Shown piece after piece: positions 7,056-13,447 of a stretch of 14,941 nucleotides of DNA. The translations under genes and the position numbers were made by a program. The stretch is from Flavobacterium sp. (GTDB taxonomy: Bacteria > Bacteroidota > Bacteroidia > Flavobacteriales > Flavobacteriaceae): assembly GCA_004296145.1 (NCBI GenBank), contig SEBM01000029.1, positions 1-14,941 of the forward strand. Direction: 5' to 3'. Every line of letters starts with the position of its first letter. Position 1 is the first letter of the stretch. The notes beneath the pieces are model-generated. The model was given only the letters and a program-made list of their open reading frames with translations, made no database searches and had not been told where the DNA came from.

Positions 7056-7084
7056 CCGCTAACAGGGGTTTTGCGTGGAGGCGG
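7056..7084 (-). repeat. CCGCTAAC boundary repeat (right)
   Basis: CCGCTAAC (7056-7063) starts six nucleotides after the DUF4259 stop and is the exact inverse of the left repeat. It continues into a G-rich stretch ending GCGG (7081-7084), which can pair with the leading CCGC to close a 29-nt hairpin. The placement right after the stop is reminiscent of a cassette recombination site, but it does not match the integron attC core RYYYAAC. Confidence 0.45.
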
Positions 7085-7105
7085 AATTATAAATGATTAT
7101 ATGAA

Positions 7106-7133
7106 AAAAACTCGAGATTTCTCTGGAGTTTTT
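7106..7133. terminator. Bidirectional terminator next to a tRNA fragment
   Basis: AAAAACTC (7106-7113) pairs with GAGTTTTT (7126-7133). Three more inner pairs follow across one G-G mismatch, with loop TTTC. A-run and T-run flanks suit both strands. On the minus strand it lies just downstream of the tRNA 3' fragment at 7141, as expected for the original tRNA terminator. Confidence 0.7.
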
Positions 7134-7140
7134 CTCGTTG

Positions 7141-7162
7141 TAGCGGGAGCAGGACTCGAACC
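7141..7162 (-). repeat. tRNA 3'-end remnant (att-like scar)
   Basis: On the minus strand this reads GGTTCGAGTCC, a canonical T-loop with part of its stem, then TGC and acceptor strand TCCCGCT. Sequence 5' of it does not complete the T-stem (expected GCAGG, found CAATGG) and no anticodon arm follows, so only the 3' end is present. The breakpoint lies inside the T-arm, as at 10565. It looks like the distal att site left by an element integrated in a tRNA gene, the element lying to the right. The matching intact tRNA is not in the window. Confidence 0.6.
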
Positions 7163-7271
7163 ATTGCTTACCGGTATTGGTTAAATCTATATCATTGTCT
7201 ACATCCGATTCGAACTTAAAATCGAAAGACCTTTATTTTGGCGAGTTTTTACTTTTCAAAAAAAGCAGTTT

Positions 7272-7287
7272 GCCATGATTCTGCTAC
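7272..7287. repeat. GCCATGATTCTGCTAC motif inside the tRNA scar
   Basis: This is a close copy (two differences) of the motif at 10620-10635, and both are followed by a TTCGCAA-containing stretch. It lies 110 nt to the right of the tRNA fragment. A third copy is at 3905. It may be an integrase arm-binding site or a degenerate integrase leader. The rest of the 580-bp gap 7050-7629 contains no gene I can support; a promoter for the SDR gene must lie in it but no clean TAnnTTTG was found. Confidence 0.45.
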
Positions 7288-7629
7288 AATTCGCAAACTA
7301 GTTTGGTAAAGTTTAGAATCTCTTTAACTCTTTGTTCCAGAAGGCACTCAATCCTAACTTTTTAAAAGTATCTCGAAATTAAATTAATGAACTATCTCCT
7401 CTCCGTGATACCCTCATTATTTGCAAGTTTAATTGTAATGTTATTTTAAAAACAAAATGATATACTTCATACTCATTAAATACAGCTAAGGGATTACTGC
7501 AGAATCATATAAATATTTACGTATAGTTTTTTATTTGTGCGGTAATTGGATACAAAAATTAAGGATTTGGCTAAATTATCATCCTAAGTTATTCTGAATT
7601 TTGCTTCATAATATTTAAATAAAAACATT

Positions 7630-8394
7630 ATGTCAATAAAAAGAAAAATTGCTGTCGTAACAGGAGGTAGCCGTGGTTTAGGTAGAGATATGGCACTGAA
7701 TCTTGCAAAAAAAGGATTGAATGTAGTTTTAACATACAACACCCAGAAAGATTATGCTGACAATGTAGTAACAGAAATTGAGTCATTGGGGCAAAAAGCT
7801 GCAGCTTTAAAATTAGACGTATCCAGAATAGATAGTTTTAATGAGTTTAAAAAAAATCTTTATAACGAATTAGCAAATCAATTTGATGCTACAAATATCG
7901 ATTATCTTGTAAATAATGCAGGTTTTATTCACTATGCAAATTTTTCAGAAATAACCGAAATTCAGTTTACAGAAATGGAAAATGTGCATTTTAAAGGTCC
8001 GTTTTTCCTTACTCAGAAATTACTGCCTTTGATTAATGATAATGGAGGAATTATAAATGTTTCTTCAGGTCTGACACGTTTTGCAACTCCGGGATTTGCC
8101 GCCTATGCAGCACTAAAAGGTGCCATGGAAACGCTAACAATTTATCAGGCAAAAGAATTAGGAGAGAGAAAGATTAAAGTAAACATAGTCGCACCAGGAG
8201 CTATTGAAACTGACATTATGGGAGGCTTAGTTCGTGATAACGCAGAAATGAATGCCTATTTAGCATCACAGACAGCTTTAGGAAGAGTTGGTTTGCCTGA
8301 AGATATAGGGAGTGTTGTCGCTTTCCTTTGCACAGAAGAGGCAGGATGGATAAATGCTCAGCGTATTGAAATTTCCGGAGGATCAAATTTATAA
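7630..8394 (+). CDS. Short-chain dehydrogenase, FabG-like
   Basis: This 254-residue classical SDR has TGGSRGLG at 11-18, NNAG at 95-98, catalytic Ser in NVSSG (145-146), YAALK at 159-163 (Tyr159, Lys163), the PGAI turn near 188, and a C-terminal SGGSNL. The length and ending resemble 3-oxoacyl-ACP reductase and related oxidoreductases, but no chain-elongation genes are near, so true FabG activity in fatty-acid synthesis is unlikely. The TYN segment after beta-2 is consistent with NADP(H), without being decisive. It leads a same-strand trio with a SnoaL-like gene (66 bp downstream) and an AraC regulator. This is a frequent layout for an accessory redox gene controlled by its adjacent AraC protein. 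Substrate unknown. Confidence 0.9.
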   Translation: MSIKRKIAVVTGGSRGLGRDMALNLAKKGLNVVLTYNTQKDYADNVVTEIESLGQKAAALKLDVSRIDSFNEFKKNLYNELANQFDATNIDYLVNNAGFIHYANFSEITEIQFTEMENVHFKGPFFLTQKLLPLINDNGGIINVSSGLTRFATPGFAAYAALKGAMETLTIYQAKELGERKIKVNIVAPGAIETDIMGGLVRDNAEMNAYLASQTALGRVGLPEDIGSVVAFLCTEEAGWINAQRIEISGGSNL

Positions 8395-8401
8395 GTTATC
8401 A

Positions 8402-8433
8402 AAATCCGGCAGTTAGATTTTACTGTCGGATTT
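8402..8433 (+). terminator. Strong hairpin between the SDR and SnoaL-like genes
   Basis: AAATCCGGCAGT (8402-8413) and ACTGTCGGATTT (8422-8433) form a 12-bp stem with a single G-T wobble and an 8-nt loop. It starts 7 nt after the SDR stop. T-rich sequence follows only briefly, so it may be a terminator, a partial attenuator lowering SnoaL expression, or an mRNA-stabilising hairpin. Confidence 0.6.
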
Positions 8434-8460
8434 AAATAAAAATAATCTTAAAACTAAGCT

Positions 8461-8910
8461 ATGAAAAATGAAGTAAATGAAATGGTAAAAGGTTTAACTG
8501 CCAAAGAAATTGAAACTATAAAAATGTTTTATAGTGCATGGGAGCAAAAGAAGCCTGAATTGCTTGATGAAGTTTGTATGCCTAATTGGAAGGATATTCC
8601 ACTCGCACCTGGTCAGGAAGACAATCCAAATGGACTTAAGGAAGTTATGAAACAGCTGTTTGAATTGCTTCCAGATATAAAAATTGTTGTTCACGAAATT
8701 TTTGGTACACATGAACGAGCAGGAGTAAGGGCATCATTTGAATTCACTCATTCCAATGATATTTTAGGTATTCCTGCGTCAAATAAAAAAGTGTCATTGG
8801 CAGTTCATGAATTTCATTATCTAAAGGATGGAAAACTCAGCCATACTTGGCATCTGGAAGATTGGTTCAGCTTACTTATGCAGAGTAATTCTTTGAATCC
8901 AACTGTTTAG
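8461..8910 (+). CDS. SnoaL-like / ester cyclase-family protein
   Basis: This 149-residue soluble protein has the alpha+beta-barrel fold of the NTF2/SnoaL superfamily. An N-terminal helix (AKEIETIKMFYSAWEQKKPELLDEV, about 14-38) is followed by the barrel, and the characteristic C-terminal signature is GKLSHTWHLEDWFSLLMQ (124-141). Its His and Asp correspond to conserved pocket residues of the polyketide-cyclase-like group (H..ED..LL.Q). In Bacteroidota such ester-cyclase-like proteins are common accessory enzymes, rarely true polyketide cyclases. There is no polyketide gene nearby. It lies between an SDR and an AraC regulator, so it may act on the same small molecule as the SDR. Function otherwise unknown. 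Confidence 0.82.
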   Translation: MKNEVNEMVKGLTAKEIETIKMFYSAWEQKKPELLDEVCMPNWKDIPLAPGQEDNPNGLKEVMKQLFELLPDIKIVVHEIFGTHERAGVRASFEFTHSNDILGIPASNKKVSLAVHEFHYLKDGKLSHTWHLEDWFSLLMQSNSLNPTV

Positions 8911-8954
8911 ATTTATCAATAACCAATAAGATAGAATTTCTTAGGCATAAAACG

Positions 8955-8962
8955 TAAATTTG
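8955..8962 (+). promoter_or_regulatory. -7 promoter box of the AraC-family gene
   Basis: TAAATTTG exactly matches TAnnTTTG and ends 5 nt before the ATG at 8968. This is the same spacing as at the Crp-family gene (3745-3752). It implies an independent, nearly leaderless transcript for the regulator rather than only read-through from the SDR-SnoaL genes. No clear -33 TTTG is seen. Confidence 0.55.
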
Positions 8963-8967
8963 TATTT

Positions 8968-9879
8968 ATGGAAATAATTAGAATAAAATCTATCACCGAA
9001 TATCATCAATTCAGAGGGCTGCCAAAACCGGCACACCCTCTTATAAGCATCGTTGATTATTCGATGGTCAAGATTCCTGCAGATAAGGAAGCTGTAAACA
9101 TTGTAATGGATTTCTATTCTATTGCTTTAAAACGCGATATTGGTGGTAAACTGTATTATGGTCAGGAGATTTATGATTTTGATGAAGGTTTAGTCTCTTT
9201 TATTTCACCTGGACAGGTATTGAGATTAGAAAAGAATCCCTATTCTTCTGCAAAAAGCTCTGGCTATCTTTTGCAGATCCATCCGGATTTTTTATGGAAT
9301 TCTATCCTGGCGAGAAATATTAAGCATTATACTTTTTTTGATTATAAAATTAATGAAGCATTGTTTCTTTCAGAAAGAGAAGAGAACAATCTGATCAATA
9401 TTCTTGAAAACATTAAAAGTGAATATCATACTAATATTGATCGTTTTACCCAAGGCCTAATCATTACACAAATTGAATTGCTGTTAAAGTACTGTGACAG
9501 ATATTATAACCGTCAGTTTCTGACCAGAAGAATCAGTAGTCACCAGATACTATCAAAAGTAGAAGACTTTCTTAATGAATATTTTAGTGATAAAAATCCT
9601 TCAGAAAGAATGCTTCTTTCAGTTCAGACTTTAGCTGATAAGTTAAATTTGTCTCCTGATTACCTGAGCAACCTCCTTAAAATACACACAGGTCATAATG
9701 CACAGCAACATATACATACTAAATTGATTGATAAAGCTAAAGAAAAACTTTCAACAACTAATTTATCTATAAGTGAAATCGCTTACGAAATCGGATTTGA
9801 ACATCCTCAATCTTTCAGTAAATTTTTTAAAACAAAAACTAAGCAAAGCCCTTTAAGCTTTAGATCGGGATTTAATTAG
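8968..9879 (+). CDS. AraC-family transcriptional regulator
   Basis: This 303-residue protein has an N-terminal cupin-like effector or dimerisation region (about 20-185, with SFISPGQVLRLE typical of AraC sensor barrels). The C-terminal AraC DNA-binding domain (about 193-303) has two helix-turn-helix units: SVQTLADKLNLSPDYLSNLLK (219-239) and SISEIAYEIGFEHPQSFSKFFK (267-288). The second contains the conserved IAYEIGF...SFSKFFK signature and is followed by SPLSFR. It is encoded 57 bp after the SnoaL-like gene in the same direction and probably controls that gene and the SDR. The N-terminal domain does not identify the ligand. The ATG at 8968 is supported by the TAAATTTG box 5 nt before it. Confidence 0.9.
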   Translation: MEIIRIKSITEYHQFRGLPKPAHPLISIVDYSMVKIPADKEAVNIVMDFYSIALKRDIGGKLYYGQEIYDFDEGLVSFISPGQVLRLEKNPYSSAKSSGYLLQIHPDFLWNSILARNIKHYTFFDYKINEALFLSEREENNLINILENIKSEYHTNIDRFTQGLIITQIELLLKYCDRYYNRQFLTRRISSHQILSKVEDFLNEYFSDKNPSERMLLSVQTLADKLNLSPDYLSNLLKIHTGHNAQQHIHTKLIDKAKEKLSTTNLSISEIAYEIGFEHPQSFSKFFKTKTKQSPLSFRSGFN

Positions 9880-10228
9880 TAATGTGTTATTGCCGTATTT
9901 AAATGAGATAATGTATGATGCCTTCTTAGCATCAATACTTAGTCAATAAATTTCTTTAAAATCGTCTTACTTTTTGTAGTAATAAGTTGTTAGCCTGCAT
10001 CTATTCAAGCCTAAACTCTCATGACATTGGTTTAACTCAGTTTTTAATTATTCAAAATTCGAATGTACAGCGATTTTGGCATAAAACTTAAATGGTGAAA
10101 TATCAGTGAAATTGTGCCTTAACTTTTTGTGTGACAAATAATATCTAGTTCAGCCAAAGTGCGCCATGAATGTGCCAATAAACTTTCAAGCACATTTAAA
10201 AATTTTCAAAAAAATATATATAAAAGAC
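9880..10228. other. Intergenic stretch without recognisable gene
   Basis: About 350 bp of AT-rich sequence lies between the AraC gene and the tRNA-Ser terminator. I found no open frame with protein-like content, no RNA gene, and no strong inverted repeat. It probably contains only the downstream region of the AraC gene. Confidence 0.6.
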
Positions 10229-10260
10229 AAACCCTGCAAATCGTTTGATTTGCAGGGTTT
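10229..10260. terminator. Bidirectional terminator downstream of tRNA-Ser
   Basis: AAACCCTGCAAATC (10229-10242) and GATTTGCAGGGTTT (10247-10260) form a perfect 14-bp stem with loop GTTT. It lies 57 nt beyond the tRNA-Ser 3' end on the minus strand, where it is followed by a run of T's. Confidence 0.9.
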
Positions 10261-10317
10261 CCGTGAATTTTAGGCTTTTTTTCTAAACTTTGAAAAATTC
10301 TCTTTTTAAGCTCTCAG

Positions 10318-10402
10318 CGGAGAAAGAGGGATTCGAACCCCCGGACCTGTTACAGTCAACAGTTTTCAAGACTGCCGCATTCGACCGCTCTGCCATTTCT
10401 CC
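10318..10402 (-). tRNA. tRNA-Ser (anticodon UGA)
   Basis: The minus strand folds as a complete 85-nt class II tRNA. The acceptor GGAGAAA (5' end at 10402) pairs with TTTCTCC, and the discriminator is G at 10318. The D-arm contains GGCAGAGCGGTCGAAT. The anticodon stem-loop GCAGT-CTTGAAA-ACTGT places TGA at positions 34-36. A long variable arm typical of serine precedes a T-arm GGGGG/CCCCC-like stem with loop TTCGAAT. CCA is not encoded. It decodes UCA (and probably other UCN) codons. A terminator follows at 10229-10260. Its last 22 nt are repeated exactly at 10544-10565. Confidence 0.95.
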
Positions 10403-10506
10403 ATTATGTTGCTATCATTTTGTGATTGCGAGTGCAAATATAAGACGCTTTTTCGGTTCTCAAAACTTTTTTGGAGACTATTTTATAAAGAAAATAATAG
10501 TATAAA

Positions 10507-10535
10507 AAAAACCTTCAACTAAGTTGAAGGTTTTT
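10507..10535. terminator. Terminator between tRNA-Ser and its duplicated 3' end
   Basis: AAAAACCTTCAACT (10507-10520) and AGTTGAAGGTTTTT (10522-10535) are perfectly complementary around one base, giving an effective 9-11-bp stem with a small loop. On the minus strand it follows the tRNA-Ser 3' fragment at 10544-10565. It would have been the terminator of a second tRNA-Ser gene. Confidence 0.85.
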
Positions 10536-10543
10536 GAATTTCC

Positions 10544-10565
10544 GCGGAGAAAGAGGGATTCGAAC
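10544..10565 (-). repeat. Duplicate of the tRNA-Ser 3' end (att site)
   Basis: These 22 bases are identical to 10317-10338, the T-loop, acceptor 3' strand and discriminator of the intact tRNA-Ser. Identity stops abruptly inside the T-arm, where the copy runs into unrelated sequence (AAAACCG...). The order terminator, tRNA 3' fragment, foreign DNA is what a tyrosine-integrase element leaves at its distal end. By orientation the element would extend to the right, toward the arsenic genes, with a reconstituted tRNA-Ser at its far end. Confidence 0.75.
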
Positions 10566-11073
10566 AAAACCGTCACATCCCGCTTTTATACTGCATTTTA
10601 ATATTTTTTTCTTTACTGCGCCACGATTCTGCCACGGAAATTTTCGCAATTTTTATAAATATTGAAACTCTTAGGATGGCATCTTGTTTAAATTTTCGTT
10701 ATAATTCATTAATTAAGATACAAAAGTACGCTTTTTCATGACAAGCGATGATAAATATTTTGAATCCATTTAAGTGATGTGACGGAGAAATTAGGATGTC
10801 AAATATTCACTTTTACGCCAAAAAAGTTATCCACTCCAAATAGAATGTTCTTCGATCCTGTTATAACATTTAAAGTTTTGCAAGTTTTAAATTTAATGTT
10901 CTATATTTTCAAAATCTTAAAAGAATTTAATTCGTATAATAATAATTAAACTAATCTTATTACAAAATCCACATTATGGTTTAGTGTTTATTTTACAACT
11001 GCAAAAAAAAAACTTCCCTGTCATTTGTTTTTGAGATTTTTACGAATTAAGTCCTAATTTTGTCAGAGTGTGT
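10566..11073. other. Non-coding stretch between the tRNA-Ser scar and the ars operon
   Basis: This holds the motif GCCACGATTCTGCCACG at 10620-10636, 55 nt inside the att-like duplication; related copies are at 7272 and 3905. It has two near-tandem CCACG units separated by ATTCTG, resembling paired arm-type sites of an integrase. No integrase gene or other protein-coding frame is recognisable, and the remainder is AT-rich without strong structure. The 3' end of the ars transcript must lie near 11000-11070, but I see no clean terminator. Confidence 0.5.
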
Positions 11074-11673
11074 CTAGCAGCATTTCTCACCTACTTGTAT
11101 TGGTGGACATTTAACAGTTCCATAGCTACAATAAACACAACAGTCTCCTTCTAACGGACGCAGTATTATTTTACAATTTGAACACTCATAAAAGAACTCA
11201 CAAGCATCCACAGGCATAATTTCATCTTTGCTAAATCCGCACTTTGGGCAAGATATTGTAGATGCAAGTTCAACAGATTTACCGTCGTAAACGGAACATA
11301 CCTTATAAGTATTTCGTAATTTAATATTATAGTAATTCAAAAGTGTTGAAAGTAGCATGCCTAGCATACCAATATAAACATAAGGTGATAGGTCTTCTAT
11401 ATAGTAAGCATATAGCATTAAAAGTGCACTAGGGATTGCAATTAAAAGAGCATAAAAAGAGTGATGCTTTACATAGGAGAGTGCTAATCCAATTATTGAA
11501 ATAATTACCATTACAAAAAACATAATAAGTGTCCAACCTCCGAATAGTTCAAAGCTACCTAAACCTAGAGCAGAAGCTACAAAAGCAAATAATGGAAAAC
11601 AGCAAGGAGATAAAAATGCTGTTATAAATAATCCAGTTAATCCTAGCTTGTCTATATTACTCGTTATTTTCAT
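11074..11673 (-). CDS. MerC-like membrane protein fused to a GDCCVxC domain
   Basis: This 199-residue protein starts at ATG 11673; the open frame extends five codons further to a TTG that looks incidental. The N-terminal part (about 10-118) has four hydrophobic segments and the Cys-Cys pair 24-25 in SPCCFPLFA, as in MerC-type mercury transport proteins. The C-terminal cytosolic part (about 134-199) is the small Cys-rich domain seen as stand-alone GDCCVxC proteins. It contains CPKC (142-145), CSNC (164-167), GDCCVYCSYG (176-185, Cys178, 179, 182), Cys189 and a terminal Cys-Cys (198-199). The arrangement suggests a metal(loid)-handling transporter with a zinc-ribbon-like domain. It is the last gene of the ars operon, 37 bp after acr3. 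Its part in arsenic or mercury handling is an inference. Both domains are convincing; the transport direction is unknown. Confidence 0.85.
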   Translation of the reverse strand: MKITSNIDKLGLTGLFITAFLSPCCFPLFAFVASALGLGSFELFGGWTLIMFFVMVIISIIGLALSYVKHHSFYALLIAIPSALLMLYAYYIEDLSPYVYIGMLGMLLSTLLNYYNIKLRNTYKVCSVYDGKSVELASTISCPKCGFSKDEIMPVDACEFFYECSNCKIILRPLEGDCCVYCSYGTVKCPPIQVGEKCC

Positions 11674-11710
11674 TTTATAATATTTCAAAAATTTGGTCTA
11701 AGTTAATTTT

Positions 11711-12784
11711 TTAATTTAATTCAGGTAAATAATATTTCTTTCTAAACCAGAAAGCAACATTTACAAGTGCAATAAGCACCGGCACTTCTACCAATGGTCC
11801 GATAACTCCTGCAAATGCCTGACCGCTGTTTATTCCAAATACACCGATTGCCACTGCAATTGCAAGTTCGAAATTGTTTCCTGTGGCGGTAAAAGCTATT
11901 GCTGTTGCTTTTGAATAGTCAGCACCGAAATATTTTCCAACAAAAAAGCTGATGATAAACATGATGGTAAAGTATATTATTAGTGGAACTGCGATACGAA
12001 CAACATCCATAGGAATCTGAACAATCAGTTCTCCTTTAAGGCTGAACATCACTATGATGGTAAAAAGCAGTGATATAAGGGTAATAGGAGAAATAAATGG
12101 TACATATTTAGTTTCAAACCATTCAGATCTTTTTATTGCAATAAGGGAATAACGGCTTATGATTCCAAGAGCAAAAGGTATTCCTAAATATATACCAACA
12201 CTATCGGCTATTTGGCCAATGCTGATGTTAACTTCAAATCCATTATAACCAAAGTAGGGAGGAAGAACAGTTATAAAGATATAAGCATATACACTGTAAA
12301 GCAAAACCTGAAAAATGCTATTAAGTGCGATTAGACCTGCAGCATATTCTCTGTTTCCATCTGCCAAATCATTCCAAACTACAACCATTGCAATACAACG
12401 AGCCAATCCAATCAGAATTACACCAATCATATATTCGGGATTACCATTTAAAAAAAGCAATGCTAAGGAAAACATTAAAATAGGTCCAACTATCCAATTT
12501 AAAAATAAAGAAGCGCCTAGAATTTTTGTGTTTCTAAAAACTTGTCCCATCTGCTCGTATTTCACTTTGGCAAGCGGTGGATACATCATAAGGATAAGTC
12601 CCACAGCTAAGGGAATATTAGTTGTTCCGCTTGAGAATGAATTTATAAAGTTACCACTAGAAGGAATGAAATATCCTATTGCTACACCAAGAGCCATAGC
12701 CAGAAAAATCCATAGCGTTAAAAATCTATCCAAAAAACCTAATTTTTTGCGCCCTGCGGCAGGCGCACAATTATTTGCTGACAT
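11711..12784 (-). CDS. acr3: Arsenite efflux transporter, ACR3 family
   Basis: This 357-residue inner-membrane carrier exports As(III), and in some members Sb(III), using the proton-motive force. About ten transmembrane segments are visible. The family's key residues are present: Cys130 in GLARCIAMVVVWNDLA (the conserved cysteine of the fourth segment, with WN after it) and Glu306 in GNNFELAIAVAIGVFG (302-317). These define ACR3 (BASS superfamily), distinct from the larger ArsB. Length and both termini are normal. A short cytosolic N-terminus MSANNCAPAAGRKK contains an extra Cys. It begins 2 nt after the arsenate reductase stop, so it is translationally coupled. This lets As(III) made by the reductase be exported. 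Confidence 0.95.
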   Translation of the reverse strand: MSANNCAPAAGRKKLGFLDRFLTLWIFLAMALGVAIGYFIPSSGNFINSFSSGTTNIPLAVGLILMMYPPLAKVKYEQMGQVFRNTKILGASLFLNWIVGPILMFSLALLFLNGNPEYMIGVILIGLARCIAMVVVWNDLADGNREYAAGLIALNSIFQVLLYSVYAYIFITVLPPYFGYNGFEVNISIGQIADSVGIYLGIPFALGIISRYSLIAIKRSEWFETKYVPFISPITLISLLFTIIVMFSLKGELIVQIPMDVVRIAVPLIIYFTIMFIISFFVGKYFGADYSKATAIAFTATGNNFELAIAVAIGVFGINSGQAFAGVIGPLVEVPVLIALVNVAFWFRKKYYLPELN

Positions 12785-12786
12785 TT

Positions 12787-13401
12787 TTAATGTTTGATTT
12801 GTGAGAATACATAAAACATTTCAGTCCCAATTTGAAGGCTTCGCTCCATATATACTTCTTTTTGCTGTGCTGTGCCGTCTGAAACTTTTGGATCTTCAAA
12901 AGTAATAGGTACACGCTTTTCGGCACCTGCAATAAAAGGACAGCCTCCATCAGCCTGTGAACAAGTCATTATAGCAACAAATTCACTCTCGGGATTAAAA
13001 TCATCATCATAGGTTTTAGAAAAACCGATAACGGGTAGTTCATTTGCTGATAATTTTATAGAGTAAACCGGGTTTTGACCTTCAGAAATAGTTTTAACTT
13101 TAAATCCATTGCGTTGCAAGGTTTCTGCCACCATTGGGAATAGGGCAGTCGCTTCTGTACCTCCTGAATAGCAGGAAACATTCTGTACATTATAATGTGC
13201 GGCAGCAGTCTGCGCCCAGACCTGAGACAAGTGACTTCTCCTGGAATTATGTGTACAGATTAAATTAAGTCTAATCGATAGTTTACAGTCGACTTTATTT
13301 TGAATATAGTCTACTAATGGCTGCAAAATAGTTTTACGCTCTTCTGAAATCTGATTAAAATCAAATGAGTTTATGGTGTTTTTTATTTCAGTAAATAACA
13401 T
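12787..13401 (-). CDS. arsC: Arsenate reductase, LMW-phosphatase (thioredoxin) type
   Basis: This 204-residue reductase of the low-molecular-weight tyrosine-phosphatase fold has about 40 extra N-terminal residues, common in Bacteroidota. The phosphate/arsenate-binding P-loop is CTHNSRRS with Cys49 and Arg55 (CX5R). The relay cysteines Cys147 and Cys154 lie in MTCSQADGGCPFI. The general acid Asp170 is in FEDPK. This three-cysteine layout matches the Staphylococcus pI258-type ArsC, which reduces As(V) to As(III) and is recycled by thioredoxin, rather than glutaredoxin-dependent E. coli ArsC. It lies between DUF6428 (46 bp) and acr3 (2 bp). No thioredoxin gene is in the window, so a chromosomal one is assumed. 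Confidence 0.93.
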   Translation of the reverse strand: MLFTEIKNTINSFDFNQISEERKTILQPLVDYIQNKVDCKLSIRLNLICTHNSRRSHLSQVWAQTAAAHYNVQNVSCYSGGTEATALFPMVAETLQRNGFKVKTISEGQNPVYSIKLSANELPVIGFSKTYDDDFNPESEFVAIMTCSQADGGCPFIAGAEKRVPITFEDPKVSDGTAQQKEVYMERSLQIGTEMFYVFSQIKH

Positions 13402-13447
13402 AGTTTTTATCTGGTATTTATAATAGGTGTTTAATTGTCATTAAAAA

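Noticed and set aside
7056..7084. Integron attC site after the DUF4259 gene
   Set aside because: The repeat resembles a cassette boundary but does not fit the RYYYAAC/GTTRRRY cores, and no integron integrase is present.
7160..7240. A second tRNA-like fragment (ATTCGAAC near 7207)
   Set aside because: Only the short T-loop-like string matches; no stem or acceptor accompanies it.
8494..8712. Minus-strand open frame of 72 codons
   Set aside because: It is antisense to the SnoaL-like gene, with no recognisable motif.
10290..10505. Open frame of 71 codons on the plus strand
   Set aside because: It runs through the tRNA-Ser gene on the opposite strand; its protein-like appearance is the translated tRNA complement.
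12315..12797. Open frame of 160 codons on the plus strand
   Set aside because: It lies antisense within acr3 and the end of arsC, both of which show full family motifs.
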